Both the position numbers and the translations under genes were made by a program. DNA of 64,000 bases from assembly GCA_008012315.1 (NCBI GenBank), contig SSEL01000032.1, forward strand, positions 124,001 through 188,000. The letters are read 5' to 3'. Shown one piece after another: positions 38,931-49,102 of the stretch; positions within the stretch are counted from its first letter, which is position 1, and the number at the start of each line of letters is the position of its first letter. The notes beneath the pieces are model-generated. The model did no database searches, had not been told where the DNA came from, and saw nothing but the letters and a program-made list of their open reading frames with translations. The DNA is from Rhodospirillaceae bacterium. Its GTDB lineage: Bacteria; Pseudomonadota; Alphaproteobacteria; Dongiales; Dongiaceae.

Positions 38931-39182
38931 TCATTTGTGAGACGAGGCGCGATCCAGCAGATCCGTTTGGCCCTGCCGGACAATGTTCTTGCTCGACCGT
39001 CGGCGGAGATATTTGCGCCACCAGAAAAAAGGCCAGAACGTGATGAAAATGATGGTCAGGGTGAAGACCAAAACGGCGATCGCCATCTTGATGACTGGAA
39101 AACTAGGGATATCTGGGTCCCAGAACCAGCCCCCAATCATGGCGCCGATCGATAAAAGCGTCGCAACGACGAAATCCATCAT
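38931..39182 (-). CDS. Small hypothetical membrane protein
   Basis: An 83-residue protein with two hydrophobic helices, VVATLLSIGAMIGGWFW and VIKMAIAVLVFTLTIIFITF, and a basic C-terminal tail (WWRKYLRRRSSKN). I place the start at ATG 39182 because it directly follows the strong ribosome binding site GGAGGGG; a second ATG at 39179 is equally possible. The frame stays open upstream to 39428, but that part has no coding look and no binding site. Not recognised; converges with the VOC gene. Confidence 0.6.
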   Translation of the reverse strand: MMDFVVATLLSIGAMIGGWFWDPDIPSFPVIKMAIAVLVFTLTIIFITFWPFFWWRKYLRRRSSKNIVRQGQTDLLDRASSHK

Positions 39183-39594
39183 TTGCCCCTCCGACACCGA
39201 TCGTTGATGCTCACCTCGAATGCGATTTACTGATCGATAAATATCAAGACTCTGGTGGCTTCCCTCGGCGTAACGCTCGACGAGATACCGCACGCCGCCA
39301 CCGGGGTTCCGGGCTGGGCCAAGCCCGCATTGATGCTTACGGTTGGGCGTATCATGACTCGAAGCGGTCCTAGTGGCTAGATGGAAGTCCCGGTGATGAC
39401 GGTCATGCAGGGCCTCGCGATATCGCAAAATATCAGGTCGGTCCTGTGCCGCCGCTGCAATCGCCGCAACGCATAAGCCATTGATTACGATTGATTATAT
39501 TCCGACGGGCGCGTGTCTCGGTGCCAAGCATTGCGTCGCCCGGAAAACTGCAACATAAGGGTGGTCCTTTCGGCTCAGAAGACGGATTGAAGAC
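39183..39594. other. 412-base intergenic region, no gene recognised
   Basis: The minus-strand frame of the small membrane protein is open across half of it, but the predicted residues are Arg/His-rich and unlike a real protein. It presumably holds the promoters of the two diverging genes; I could not pick a convincing -35/-10 pair. No repeats stand out. Confidence 0.4.
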
Positions 39595-40866
39595 GTGTCT
39601 ACCGGCGCCTCTGCCTCGACCACCCGGACCGATTACGATGTGATCATTATCGGTGCGGGCATTATCGGTGTCGCAATCGCTTGCTACCTGCAGGAAAGCG
39701 GGCAATCCGTTGCTCTGATCGACAAAAAAGGCATTGGCCTGGAAACCAGCAGGGGCAATGCGGGGGCGTTTGCCTTTTCGGATATCATGCCGCTGGCATC
39801 GCCCGGGATCATCCTCAAGGCGCCTAAGTGGCTGTTCGATCCCTTGGGGCCGCTGACCATTCCGCCGCCATATCTGCTGAAAATCCTGCCATGGCTCATC
39901 CGCTTCGGTTGGGCCAGCCGCAGCAGCACGTTCAAAATGAATTCCGCCGTGCAGGCGCAGCTCATGCAGCTGTCCGCCCGCGAGGCCAGGTCGCTGATGA
40001 CCGCACGCGGCGCGCTGTCGATGTTGCGCTCCGATGGCGCCTTGGAGCTCTATGAGACCGAGCACGAATTCCGGGCATCCTTGCCGGGATGGAAGCTGAG
40101 GGAAGAGCAGGGGATTGAGTTCCGGCATGTGTGGGGCGCCGATCTGGCCGAGCTTCAGCCCGGCCTCAATCCGGGCTTCATTTGCGGTACCTTCTCGCCG
40201 AAATGGCAGACGGTTTCCGATCCTTATCTGGTGACCAGGCATCTCGGCGACTCCGTTCTCCGGACGGGCGCCGAGCTGATCGTTGCCGAGGTGCGAAGGC
40301 TGCAGCCGGCCGCTGAGGGCGTGGAGATCATTCTGAGCGACGGCCGTAGCTTGCGGTCGCGTCATGCAATCGTGGCCTCCGGTGCCTGGTCGAAGAGATT
40401 TGCCGCCGATCTTGGTGATCGGGTTCCGCTTGAAACGGAACGTGGCTATAACACGACGCTGCCGGTCTCGGCTTTCGCCTTAAAGCGCCAGTTGATCTTC
40501 GGTGGCCATGGCTTTGTCATCACGCCGTTGAGCACCGGCATCCGCGTCGGCGGTGCCGTCGAGCTTGGCGGCCTGGACCTGCCGCCAAACTTCCGCCGAT
40601 CCGAGGTCATGCTACAAAAGGCCGCCAAATTCCTGCCCGGCTTGAAGACCGAAGGCGGTACGCAATGGATGGGCTATCGGCCCTCGCTGCCGGATTCCCT
40701 GCCGGTGATTGGTCCGTCGACCGCCAGCGGACAGATCATCTACGCCTTCGGCCACGGGCATCTGGGGCTGACGCAATGCGCTGCGACAGCCAGATTGGTG
40801 ACGGATCTGGTGCTCAAGCGGACACCGGCGTTGCCGCTCGAGCCGTTCGCGGCCAGCCGGTTTTGA
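39595..40866 (+). CDS. FAD-dependent oxidoreductase, D-amino acid dehydrogenase (DadA) family
   Basis: A 423-residue DAO-fold flavoprotein. The FAD-binding motif YDVIIIGAGIIGVAIACYLQ lies at residues 12-31, followed by RGNAGAFAFSDIMPLASPG, a typical DadA stretch, and ends with YAFGHGHLGLTQCAATARLV, which also contacts FAD. Such enzymes oxidise D-amino acids and pass electrons to the respiratory chain. It may work with D-amino acids handled by the aminotransferase at 25565 and the DmpA-like peptidase, but they are far apart. Start codon is GTG 39595; no strong binding site. Confidence 0.88.
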   Translation: MSTGASASTTRTDYDVIIIGAGIIGVAIACYLQESGQSVALIDKKGIGLETSRGNAGAFAFSDIMPLASPGIILKAPKWLFDPLGPLTIPPPYLLKILPWLIRFGWASRSSTFKMNSAVQAQLMQLSAREARSLMTARGALSMLRSDGALELYETEHEFRASLPGWKLREEQGIEFRHVWGADLAELQPGLNPGFICGTFSPKWQTVSDPYLVTRHLGDSVLRTGAELIVAEVRRLQPAAEGVEIILSDGRSLRSRHAIVASGAWSKRFAADLGDRVPLETERGYNTTLPVSAFALKRQLIFGGHGFVITPLSTGIRVGGAVELGGLDLPPNFRRSEVMLQKAAKFLPGLKTEGGTQWMGYRPSLPDSLPVIGPSTASGQIIYAFGHGHLGLTQCAATARLVTDLVLKRTPALPLEPFAASRF

Positions 40867-40966
40867 CTTGCCGGTTTTAGGATCTGATTTACAGAGGTGG
40901 CGTGTGGCCGGCTAGTTGAATTTACCGCCGGATAACGTCAAATTGCCCTAGAGGAGTGGGGGCAGC

Positions 40967-41593
40967 ATGGCACAATTCACCAAAGGCATTTACAAGATCA
41001 CGCAGGTCCCGGCGCTGCACAAGGTGATCCAAAAATCACTTGCGCGCAGCGGCAGCATCGAGCGCTTAGTCAACGAAATCATTCTGCCGAAAGGCGGGGA
41101 AGCCGTCCTGGACCTGGGATGCGGGGCGGGAGGCATCATGCCGCTCTTGAGGTCGAGCCGGTACATTGGCGTTGACCTCAATCCTGCGCATGTGGCCGCC
41201 GCCAAAGCGAATTTTCCCGAAGCCGAGTTTCATGCCGGCGATGCTATCGCGTATCTGGAGACTTCAAGTAACAAATTCGACCTCATCACGATGATCGGCC
41301 TCCTGCATCACCTGGACGATGCCCAGGTGCTCCGCATCATGGCAGGAGCAAAGCGGGCGCTTAATCCCGGTGGCCGTGTTGTCGCATTCGATTGCGGTTT
41401 CGAAGACGGGCAGAATCCGATCGCTTATCTCATGTCGAAACTGGATTCGGGCCGGAACGTCCGGACGCTCGACGGATATCTGGATCTTGAGCGGCGGGTT
41501 TTCCCGCAAGCCAGCGGCTATCTGCGGCATGATCTGCTGCGGGTTCCGTATACTCACGTCATTACGATTTGCCCGCAAGCCGCCGCCAATTAG
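40967..41593 (+). CDS. Class I SAM-dependent methyltransferase
   Basis: A 208-residue protein with the SAM-binding motif I VLDLGCGAGGIMPLL (about residues 44-58), followed by acidic YIGVDLNPAHVAAAKANFPEAEF in motif II and FDLITMIGLLHHLDDAQVL in the post-II region. It resembles Methyltransf_11/25 members; the substrate is unknown. GAGGAGT-like sequence (GAGGAGTGGGGG) precedes ATG 40967. It lies 100 bases after the FAD enzyme, in the same direction, perhaps not in one operon. Confidence 0.83.
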   Translation: MAQFTKGIYKITQVPALHKVIQKSLARSGSIERLVNEIILPKGGEAVLDLGCGAGGIMPLLRSSRYIGVDLNPAHVAAAKANFPEAEFHAGDAIAYLETSSNKFDLITMIGLLHHLDDAQVLRIMAGAKRALNPGGRVVAFDCGFEDGQNPIAYLMSKLDSGRNVRTLDGYLDLERRVFPQASGYLRHDLLRVPYTHVITICPQAAAN

Positions 41594-41664
41594 ATACGCG
41601 CACCGGCGAAGTAAGGAGCGGTGCCTTATGAGCCGGCCGGTCCCAAGGGGCTATCTGTTTGTCG

Positions 41665-41680
41665 CATAATATATATTATG
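41665..41680. repeat. Perfect 16-bp AT palindrome
   Basis: CATAATATATATTATG reads the same on both strands. It lies between the 3' ends of two converging genes in otherwise GC-rich DNA, so it is not an obvious promoter element. Confidence 0.5.
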
Positions 41681-41719
41681 GAAAATAAATGCATTCCCCA
41701 ATGCGTCCCCACAGATCGC

Positions 41720-42733
41720 TCATCTGGTGAGCGTGACCGTCAGATAGACGATATATAGAAGAATATTGATGAACGGCACCCAGACTGGCAGGCCACCCCG
41801 ACCTGAGGCCATCAGGCGCAGCCAGGCAGTCGCGACCAGGGTAACCAGCACGCCCATCAGGACCTCGATACGCGGCTGCCAGGGCGTCAGCAGAATACCG
41901 ATGGCCGGCAGCACGGTTCCCTGGAACACCAAGGCGCCGGTGATATTGCCGAAGGCCAGCGTATCCTTGCCGCGGCGGATCCAGAGAATGCTGTTGATCT
42001 TCTCCGGCAGCTCCGTCGCCACCGGAATGATCAGCAATGACAGCAACAAGGCTGAAAGGCCCAGATGGGCGGAAACGCCTTCGACGCCGAAAATGAAGCC
42101 CTTGGCGCCGCCGACCAGTAAAGCCAGGCCGATGACGAGCTGCAGGACGATCGTCGCCCAAGTCGTCGGCAAGCCGAGCCGGCTGATCAGCAGTTTGTTT
42201 TCTGCTTCCGTCTTATGACCGTGCTCAACCAGCCGGTCCGAAGCCCGCAAGGTGAACAGCAGATAGGCGAAATAAGTGAAAGCCAAGCATGCGCTCAGGA
42301 TGCCGCGGATGTATCGCGGCTCCTGCGGTACGAACATCGCAATCGTCGTCAAGACGAAGGCGAAGAGAAAGAAATTGAGGTCACGCGTAAGCCCGCCATG
42401 TTCGGGGCGAAGCCGGCCCCTCACCCCGCGTCGCCCCAGCACGGCGAAAGCCATCAGGCCGATCGACAAGGTCGACAGCATCAGCGGTGCACCAAGGATG
42501 GCGCCGACACCGATCTCTTCGTTGACATTGACATCCGTTGTGCCGGCAAAAAGAGCCAGAAACGGCACCGTCGTCTCAGGCAAGGCCGTGCCGACGGCGG
42601 CGAAGAGCGATCCGGTGACGCCTTCCGACAGGGTCAGCCGGGCGCCCAGATGTTCGAGCCCGTTGGTGAAAAATTCAGCGGCGACAAGGATCACCACCAG
42701 CGACAGCAGCAATTCGGTGACGGCGATTGGCAT
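41720..42733 (-). CDS. Sodium/calcium exchanger family (CaCA) membrane protein
   Basis: A cation antiporter of about 338 residues with roughly ten membrane helices in two halves. The two alpha repeats are clear: GSLFAAVGTALPETTVPFLA in the first half and LLSLLIIPVATELPEKINSI in the second, each holding the ion-binding G-T-x-x-P-E or equivalent. Ions may be Ca2+ and Na+ or H+. I chose ATG 42733, four bases after the stop of the upstream metal exporter; ATG 42778 would overlap that gene by 41 bases. Presumably cotranscribed with the exporter. Confidence 0.88.
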   Translation of the reverse strand: MPIAVTELLLSLVVILVAAEFFTNGLEHLGARLTLSEGVTGSLFAAVGTALPETTVPFLALFAGTTDVNVNEEIGVGAILGAPLMLSTLSIGLMAFAVLGRRGVRGRLRPEHGGLTRDLNFFLFAFVLTTIAMFVPQEPRYIRGILSACLAFTYFAYLLFTLRASDRLVEHGHKTEAENKLLISRLGLPTTWATIVLQLVIGLALLVGGAKGFIFGVEGVSAHLGLSALLLSLLIIPVATELPEKINSILWIRRGKDTLAFGNITGALVFQGTVLPAIGILLTPWQPRIEVLMGVLVTLVATAWLRLMASGRGGLPVWVPFINILLYIVYLTVTLTR

Positions 42734-42737
42734 GCCG

Positions 42738-43700
42738 TTAAACGATATGATCCGGCGCCAAGCGGCACTTGTCGCCATCGAGTTCGACTTGGAGCGTCGC
42801 GTGGCCGATACCGAATTTTTGGCTCAGCTCATCGGCGATGCGATCGATGACCTGATCGCCAGGATGGCCTGATGGCATGACCAGATGAGCCGTCAAAGCC
42901 GTCTCGGTGGTGCTCAGCGACCAGATGTGCAGGTCGTGTATGGCGGCGACACCGGCTTGCGCCGAAAGGTATTGTCGAACTTCGGTCGGGTCGATGGCGT
43001 CCGGAACGGCGCCGAAGGTCATGCAGACTGAATCCCGCAGCAGTCCCCAGGTGCCATAGACAATCAGGACCGACACGACGAGGCTGACCACCGGGTCCAC
43101 GACATTCCAACCGGTGAAATAGATCACGGCGCCGGACAGAACGACACCGGCAGAAATCGCGGCATCAGCAATCATATGGAGATAAGCACCCCGGATATTG
43201 AGATCGCCCTTGCGGCCCTGCATGAAAAGCATCGCCGTGCCGGCATTGATGAGAACGCCGATCGCGGCGACCACCATCATGGTCGTGCCGGCAACGGCCG
43301 GCGGCTCGGCCAGGCGGCGCAACGCCTCCCAGGCAATACCGCCAATGACCAGCAGCAGGAACAAGGCGTTAAACAGCGCCGCGAGGATCGAGGAGCTGCG
43401 CAGCCCATAGGTGAAGCGTACCGTCGGCTGCCGTTGCGACAGCGACATCGCGATCCAGGCGACGATCAAGCTCAGAACGTCGCTCAGATTGTGGCCGGCA
43501 TCGGCCAGCAGCGCCATGGAATCGCTGATGATGCCATAGGCCGCTTCGACGATGACGAAAGCCAGATTGAGGACCGTGCCGATGGCGAAGGCCCGCCCGA
43601 AACTGGCGGGTGCATGGCTATGGCCGTGATGCCCGTGGCCATGGTTATGGGCATGAGCATCGTGAGAATGGCCATGATGATGATCATTGGCGGTCGTCAT
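42738..43700 (-). CDS. Cation diffusion facilitator family zinc/metal exporter
   Basis: A CDF transporter of about 320 residues (ZitB/CzcD group) that exports Zn2+ or similar ions in exchange for protons. The N-terminus (residues 1-35) is extremely His-rich, holding HHHGHSHDAHAHNHGHGHHG, and presumably binds metal in the cytosol. The transport-site motifs H-x3-D are visible in ADAGHNLSDVLSL and YLHMIADAAIS. Six helices and a cytosolic C-terminal domain (DLHIWSLSTTETALTAHLVM) follow. ATG 43700 is chosen; GAGGGGG lies upstream. Confidence 0.93.
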   Translation of the reverse strand: MTTANDHHHGHSHDAHAHNHGHGHHGHSHAPASFGRAFAIGTVLNLAFVIVEAAYGIISDSMALLADAGHNLSDVLSLIVAWIAMSLSQRQPTVRFTYGLRSSSILAALFNALFLLLVIGGIAWEALRRLAEPPAVAGTTMMVVAAIGVLINAGTAMLFMQGRKGDLNIRGAYLHMIADAAISAGVVLSGAVIYFTGWNVVDPVVSLVVSVLIVYGTWGLLRDSVCMTFGAVPDAIDPTEVRQYLSAQAGVAAIHDLHIWSLSTTETALTAHLVMPSGHPGDQVIDRIADELSQKFGIGHATLQVELDGDKCRLAPDHIV

Positions 43701-43748
43701 CCGGTTCACGCCCCCTCGCCTTGGGCTTTCATCAGTATCTCCTGACCG

Positions 43749-44543
43749 TCAGGCGGAAATCTCGATCGTCAATCCGTCATAGGCCGGTTCGACACCGGGT
43801 GGACAGCGATCGCGGATCACATCGTAATCGACCAGATGATTGAGATGCGTCAGCACGGCATGTTTCGGCTTCACGCGGGCAATCCATTCCAGTGCCTTGT
43901 CGAAATGCGCATGCGTTTCATGCGGCTCGAAGCGCAGGCAATCAACGATCCACAGATCGAGGCCTTGCAGCAAGTCGAAGGCGTATTCGGGAATGTTCAC
44001 CGCGTCGGTTGAATAGGCCATGCTGCCGATGCGGTAGCCGGTGGTCACGCTGCCGAAGCCATGCTCCTGCTCGAAGGCATCGATCTCGATATCGTTGATC
44101 CGGAAGTGCGACGGAATGCGGATCGGATGCGGTGTCAGGAACGGCTTGTAAAGATGGCCGGAGCCTTTGGTTTCCTGTCGGAAGATGTAATTGAAGCGCT
44201 GGCTGAGGCTGCCCAGCGTTTCTTCCGAGGCATAGACATCGATCGTGGCACCTGACGAGGCTTTCAGGAAACGGACGTCGTCGATGCCCTGCGTATGATC
44301 GGCATGATCATGGGTATAGAGAATGGCATCGATCTTGCCGACACCGGCATCCAGCATCTGCATGCGCAGATCGGGCGAGGTATCGAGCAGGATCTTGGCG
44401 CGCGGATGTTCGACCAAGACCGAAACCCGGCGCCTGCGGTTCTTGGGATTGTCCGGATTGCATTTGCCCCAATTGGGCCCGATCATGGGCACGCCGCCGG
44501 ATCCGCCGCAGCCCAGCACGGTGACTTTTGCCATCGCCGTCAT
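43749..44543 (-). CDS. MBL-fold metal-dependent hydrolase, PhnP-like
   Basis: A 264-residue metallo-beta-lactamase-fold hydrolase. The metal-binding motif THDHADHTQGIDD (about residues 76-88) is complete, with further His residues in VDCLRFEPHETHAHFDKAL and LTHLNH. The opening TVLGCGGSGGVPMIGPNWG is characteristic of a group close to PhnP, the phosphoribosyl cyclic phosphodiesterase, but no phn genes are nearby. ATG 44543 overlaps the tatD stop by 4 bases; the position after tatD is common in alphaproteobacteria. Confidence 0.88.
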   Translation of the reverse strand: MTAMAKVTVLGCGGSGGVPMIGPNWGKCNPDNPKNRRRRVSVLVEHPRAKILLDTSPDLRMQMLDAGVGKIDAILYTHDHADHTQGIDDVRFLKASSGATIDVYASEETLGSLSQRFNYIFRQETKGSGHLYKPFLTPHPIRIPSHFRINDIEIDAFEQEHGFGSVTTGYRIGSMAYSTDAVNIPEYAFDLLQGLDLWIVDCLRFEPHETHAHFDKALEWIARVKPKHAVLTHLNHLVDYDVIRDRCPPGVEPAYDGLTIEISA

Positions 44544-45351
44544 GCGGCGCCTCCATCCTGCGGCACTTTCCGGAACAGGCGATGGAAATTCGCCGTCGTC
44601 TGGGCAGCGAAATCAGCCAGTGGCAGGCCCAGCATGTCGGCGACGAAACTTGCCGTGTGCCGGACGAAAGACGGCTCGTTGCGTTTGCCGCGCTGGGGAA
44701 TCGGCGCCAGATAGGGCGAATCCGTTTCGACCAGCAGCCGGTTATGCGGCACGGTGCGGGCCACCTGACGCAGGGCTTCGGCATTCTTGAAGGTGACGAT
44801 ACCGGAAAGCGAGATGTAGAAACCCATCTCCAGCGCCGCATCGGCGAGATATTGCGTCGAGGTGAAGCAATGGATGACGCCGGTCAGGCCGCCCTTCCCG
44901 GCACCTTCCTGCAACAGGCGCACGGTATCCGCATCGGCCTCGCGCGAATGCACGATCAACGGCAAGCCACTTTCACGGGCGGCTTCGATATGGGTCGCGA
45001 AAACCGCTTGCTGGCGGTTGCGGTCGCTCTTGTCATAGAAGTAATCCAACCCTGCTTCGCCAATCCCCACCACCTTGGGATGCCGGGCTAATTCCACCAG
45101 CTTTACGACATCCACCTCGGGATGATGATCGGCTTCATGCGGGTGAATGCCGACGGAACAGCTCAGGACATCATGCGCTTCCGCCAGTTTCAGTACGCGG
45201 TCGAATTCCGTCACCTTCGTACAGATGGTGACCATGCGCCGCACACCCTGTGCGGCGGCGCGGTCCAGTACCTGGTCGATCTCGCCGGAGAAATCGGTGA
45301 AATCGAGGTGGCAGTGGCTATCGACCAGCCGGACGGATTCCAGGGATGCAT

Positions 45352-45355
<4 letters not shown>
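44540..45355 (-). CDS. tatD: TatD-family metal-dependent deoxyribonuclease
   Basis: A 271-residue TIM-barrel hydrolase with 3'-5' DNase activity in its relatives. Metal-binding motifs occur in order: DSHCHLDF (residue 13 on), SVGIHPHEADHH, GIGEAGLDYFYD, LIVHSREADADT, GVIHCFTS and ETDSPYLAP. It is coupled by 4-base overlaps to both metG upstream and the MBL hydrolase downstream. The set metG-tatD-MBL hydrolase is a stable alphaproteobacterial block. Confidence 0.95.
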
Positions 45356-46908
<1,553 letters not shown>

Positions 46909-47019
46909 TGATCGAACTCCTTCATTGGACAGCTCCACCGGCAGCGGCAATCGGCGCCGCCCGTCGCTGCTTTCCGCCTGCTTAGCACAGGACGCGGCCG
47001 GATGACATTAGAGCCGGAT

Positions 47020-47058
47020 CGTTTCAAGCAGAATTGCTTTGCCATGCGGCCTGAAACG
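47020..47058. repeat. Nested inverted repeat between metG and holB
   Basis: CGTTTCA (47020-47026) pairs with TGAAACG (47052-47058), and AGCA-GAAT-TGCT lies inside next to the left arm. It is in the 279-base gap upstream of metG, where the promoter of metG-tatD could lie. No other copy was noticed in the window. Confidence 0.4.
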
Positions 47059-47187
47059 TGACTCCGTCTCTCATCAATAAGATAAAGCGCGATCGGGAAA
47101 AGCTGGAAGGCTTGGGATCGTGGTCCGATCTGGCAGATGACCGCGCCATCTTGCCGGCGGTGCGGCCCCTATCTTACCGGCCCTATC

Positions 47188-48369
47188 TCACCGGCTGAGC
47201 GACTGAATGGCCAGGCAACCGGCGATCCAGGCTTGCTTGCGGTCGAGATTGACGGTGACGACCCGCTCAAACAGACGATTGAGTTTTTCCCATAGCTCGA
47301 TCCAGCGATCAAGGCTGGCAGCCCGATGGCAACGGGCGATCAATTCCCTTTCACCGTCGAACAATTCCGGCTCCACGTCATGGTCCGGTCCTTGCTGACT
47401 CAGCGCCATTTTCCGGCACAGCCGCTTCAGCCACCAATCCAGCGCCTCGACGGCGATTTCGAATTCGCCCTCATTGCCGCGGCTGGCGAGGCGGTCGGCC
47501 AATTGATGCTGCGCCGTCATGTTCAGATTGGGCCAGTTCGCCATGCCGGCAAGAACCGCGCGAAAGACCGGCAGGCCATTCTGTTCCAACAGGGCAATCC
47601 CCTGTCCCAGGCTGCCGGCGGCAATCGCCATGGCGGCGTCGCGATCGGCCGGATCGGCGTTCGCGCACCGGTCGGCCAAAGCTCGTTTCAGCACTTCCGC
47701 CGGCAGCGGCGCCAAAGCGAGGCGCCGGCAACGCGACCTAATGGTTGGCAACAGGCTACCGGGCGCATGGCTGATCAGGATCAGGACGGTCCGCGCCGCC
47801 GGTTCTTCCAGCATCTTCAGAATGGCATTGGCGGCATTGCGGTTGAGATCGTCGGCTGCGTCGACGAGAACGACGCGCCAATAGCTCTCGGCCGGTTTCA
47901 GATGCAGGAAGTCGATGACGTCGCGGACATCCTCGATCAGGATTTCGCTGCGCAGCTTGCCTGTCTTCTCGTTCACTTTGCGTTGCAGGATCCGTAGATC
48001 GGGATGGGATTGCGCGACGATGCGGCGAAACACCGGATGGTCCGGCGGCATGTCGAGGCTGTCTGCCGGCAATGCCTGCTGCGCCGGAGCGGCAGCAGGA
48101 AGCGCATCGCCGAACAGGCCGATTCCCGCCTCTGCTTCCAGCTCGGCGACGACCGGCGCTTCGCTCAGCAGCCGGCGCGCCATGCGATAGGCCAGCGTCG
48201 CCTTGCCGACCCCGCGCGGCCCGGTAATCAGCCAGGCATGCGGCATGCGCCCACGGGCCAGGGCTTTCAGAAAGCTTTGTTCGGCCGCTTCATGGCCGAT
48301 CAGGCCGGTGCTGACCACCGGGCCGGTTGGTTCGTCGATCGCTGCTGCGGCTGTGGGCTTGCGGGCCAT
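47188..48369 (-). CDS. holB: DNA polymerase III subunit delta prime
   Basis: Clamp-loader subunit of the replicative polymerase. 393 residues, somewhat longer than in enterobacteria, as usual in this class. Visible are the degenerate Walker A region ITGPRGVGKATLAYRMARRL, the stretch VRDVIDFLHLKPAESYWRVV and VLVDAADDLNRNAANAILKM, and the S-R-C motif in TIRSRCRRLALAPL, which supplies the arginine finger to its neighbour. It follows tmk by 6 bases in the same direction, the usual tmk-holB-metG order. Confidence 0.94.
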   Translation of the reverse strand: MARKPTAAAAIDEPTGPVVSTGLIGHEAAEQSFLKALARGRMPHAWLITGPRGVGKATLAYRMARRLLSEAPVVAELEAEAGIGLFGDALPAAAPAQQALPADSLDMPPDHPVFRRIVAQSHPDLRILQRKVNEKTGKLRSEILIEDVRDVIDFLHLKPAESYWRVVLVDAADDLNRNAANAILKMLEEPAARTVLILISHAPGSLLPTIRSRCRRLALAPLPAEVLKRALADRCANADPADRDAAMAIAAGSLGQGIALLEQNGLPVFRAVLAGMANWPNLNMTAQHQLADRLASRGNEGEFEIAVEALDWWLKRLCRKMALSQQGPDHDVEPELFDGERELIARCHRAASLDRWIELWEKLNRLFERVVTVNLDRKQAWIAGCLAIQSLSR

Positions 48370-48375
48370 GGGAGA

Positions 48376-49101
48376 TCAGCCCCGGCTTGATGGTGCCGAT
48401 GCCGGCGCCGGAAGCGTCAGGCCGAAATGCCGCGACACGATTTCGCGCAAGGCCTCAGCAACTTCGGCGACCGGGCGATCCGCCGGCAGGATTTGGTAGC
48501 GGTCCGGCGCCGCTTTGGCCATTGCCAAAAAACCGTCGCGCAGGCGCTGATGGAATGTCCGGTCCATCCGTTCATAGCGATCTTCTGCCGATGCACCCGC
48601 CGGGAGCCGAGCAGCGGCGCGTGCCAGGCCGGTCTCGACCGGCAGATCGAAAATCACCGTCAATCCGGGTTCCGTTGCGCCGACGATCTGCCGCCGGAGC
48701 GCGTCCAGCCAGGCGAGATCGAGACCGTGGCCGTAACCCTGATAGGCAATCGTGGAATCGGCGAAGCGGTCGCACAGCACCCACTTGCCCTCAGCCAAGG
48801 CCGGCCGGATGACCTTATCGAGATGATCGGCCCGTGCCGCGAAATGCAGCAGCACCTCGGTTTCCGGCGTCCAGCGGCCCGGTAATCCTTCGACCAGCAA
48901 TTTGCGGATCTCTTCCGCGCCGGGCGAACCGCCGGGCTCGCGGGTCAGCACGACCGGCTCGCCTGTTGCGCGCAACGCTTCGGCCAGAAGGCGGATCTGG
49001 GTCGATTTCCCCGCCCCCTCACCGCCTTCGAAGGTTATGAAACGGTTTGGTCTGCCGCAATCCCGTCCGTCGCGATTCCGTTGGACCGGCGCAGAGCCCA
49101 T
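48376..49101 (-). CDS. tmk: Thymidylate kinase
   Basis: Phosphorylates dTMP to dTDP. 241 residues from ATG 49101, which is one base after the dacC stop; the open frame reaches further up into dacC but without family similarity. P-loop FEGGEGAGKSTQIRLL, TREPGGSPGAEEIRKLL (DRX/TREP region), DRFADSTIAYQGYGHGLD and the lid region LARAAARLPAGASAEDRYE are all present. The first 20 residues before FITFEGG are an extra tail rich in Arg and Asn. Confidence 0.95.
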   Translation of the reverse strand: MGSAPVQRNRDGRDCGRPNRFITFEGGEGAGKSTQIRLLAEALRATGEPVVLTREPGGSPGAEEIRKLLVEGLPGRWTPETEVLLHFAARADHLDKVIRPALAEGKWVLCDRFADSTIAYQGYGHGLDLAWLDALRRQIVGATEPGLTVIFDLPVETGLARAAARLPAGASAEDRYERMDRTFHQRLRDGFLAMAKAAPDRYQILPADRPVAEVAEALREIVSRHFGLTLPAPASAPSSRG

Positions 49102-49102
49102 C

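Noticed and set aside
47166-47193. Two near-identical 14-base units (CCCTATCTTACCGG / CCCTATCTCACCGG) at the end of holB
   Set aside because: Only two copies; they could arise by chance or slippage and have no evident role.
47058-47198. A 46-codon plus-strand frame (starts MTPSLINKIKRDREK) between metG and holB
   Set aside because: The start is GTG without a ribosome binding site, the frame runs into the end of holB on the other strand, and nothing around it supports a gene.
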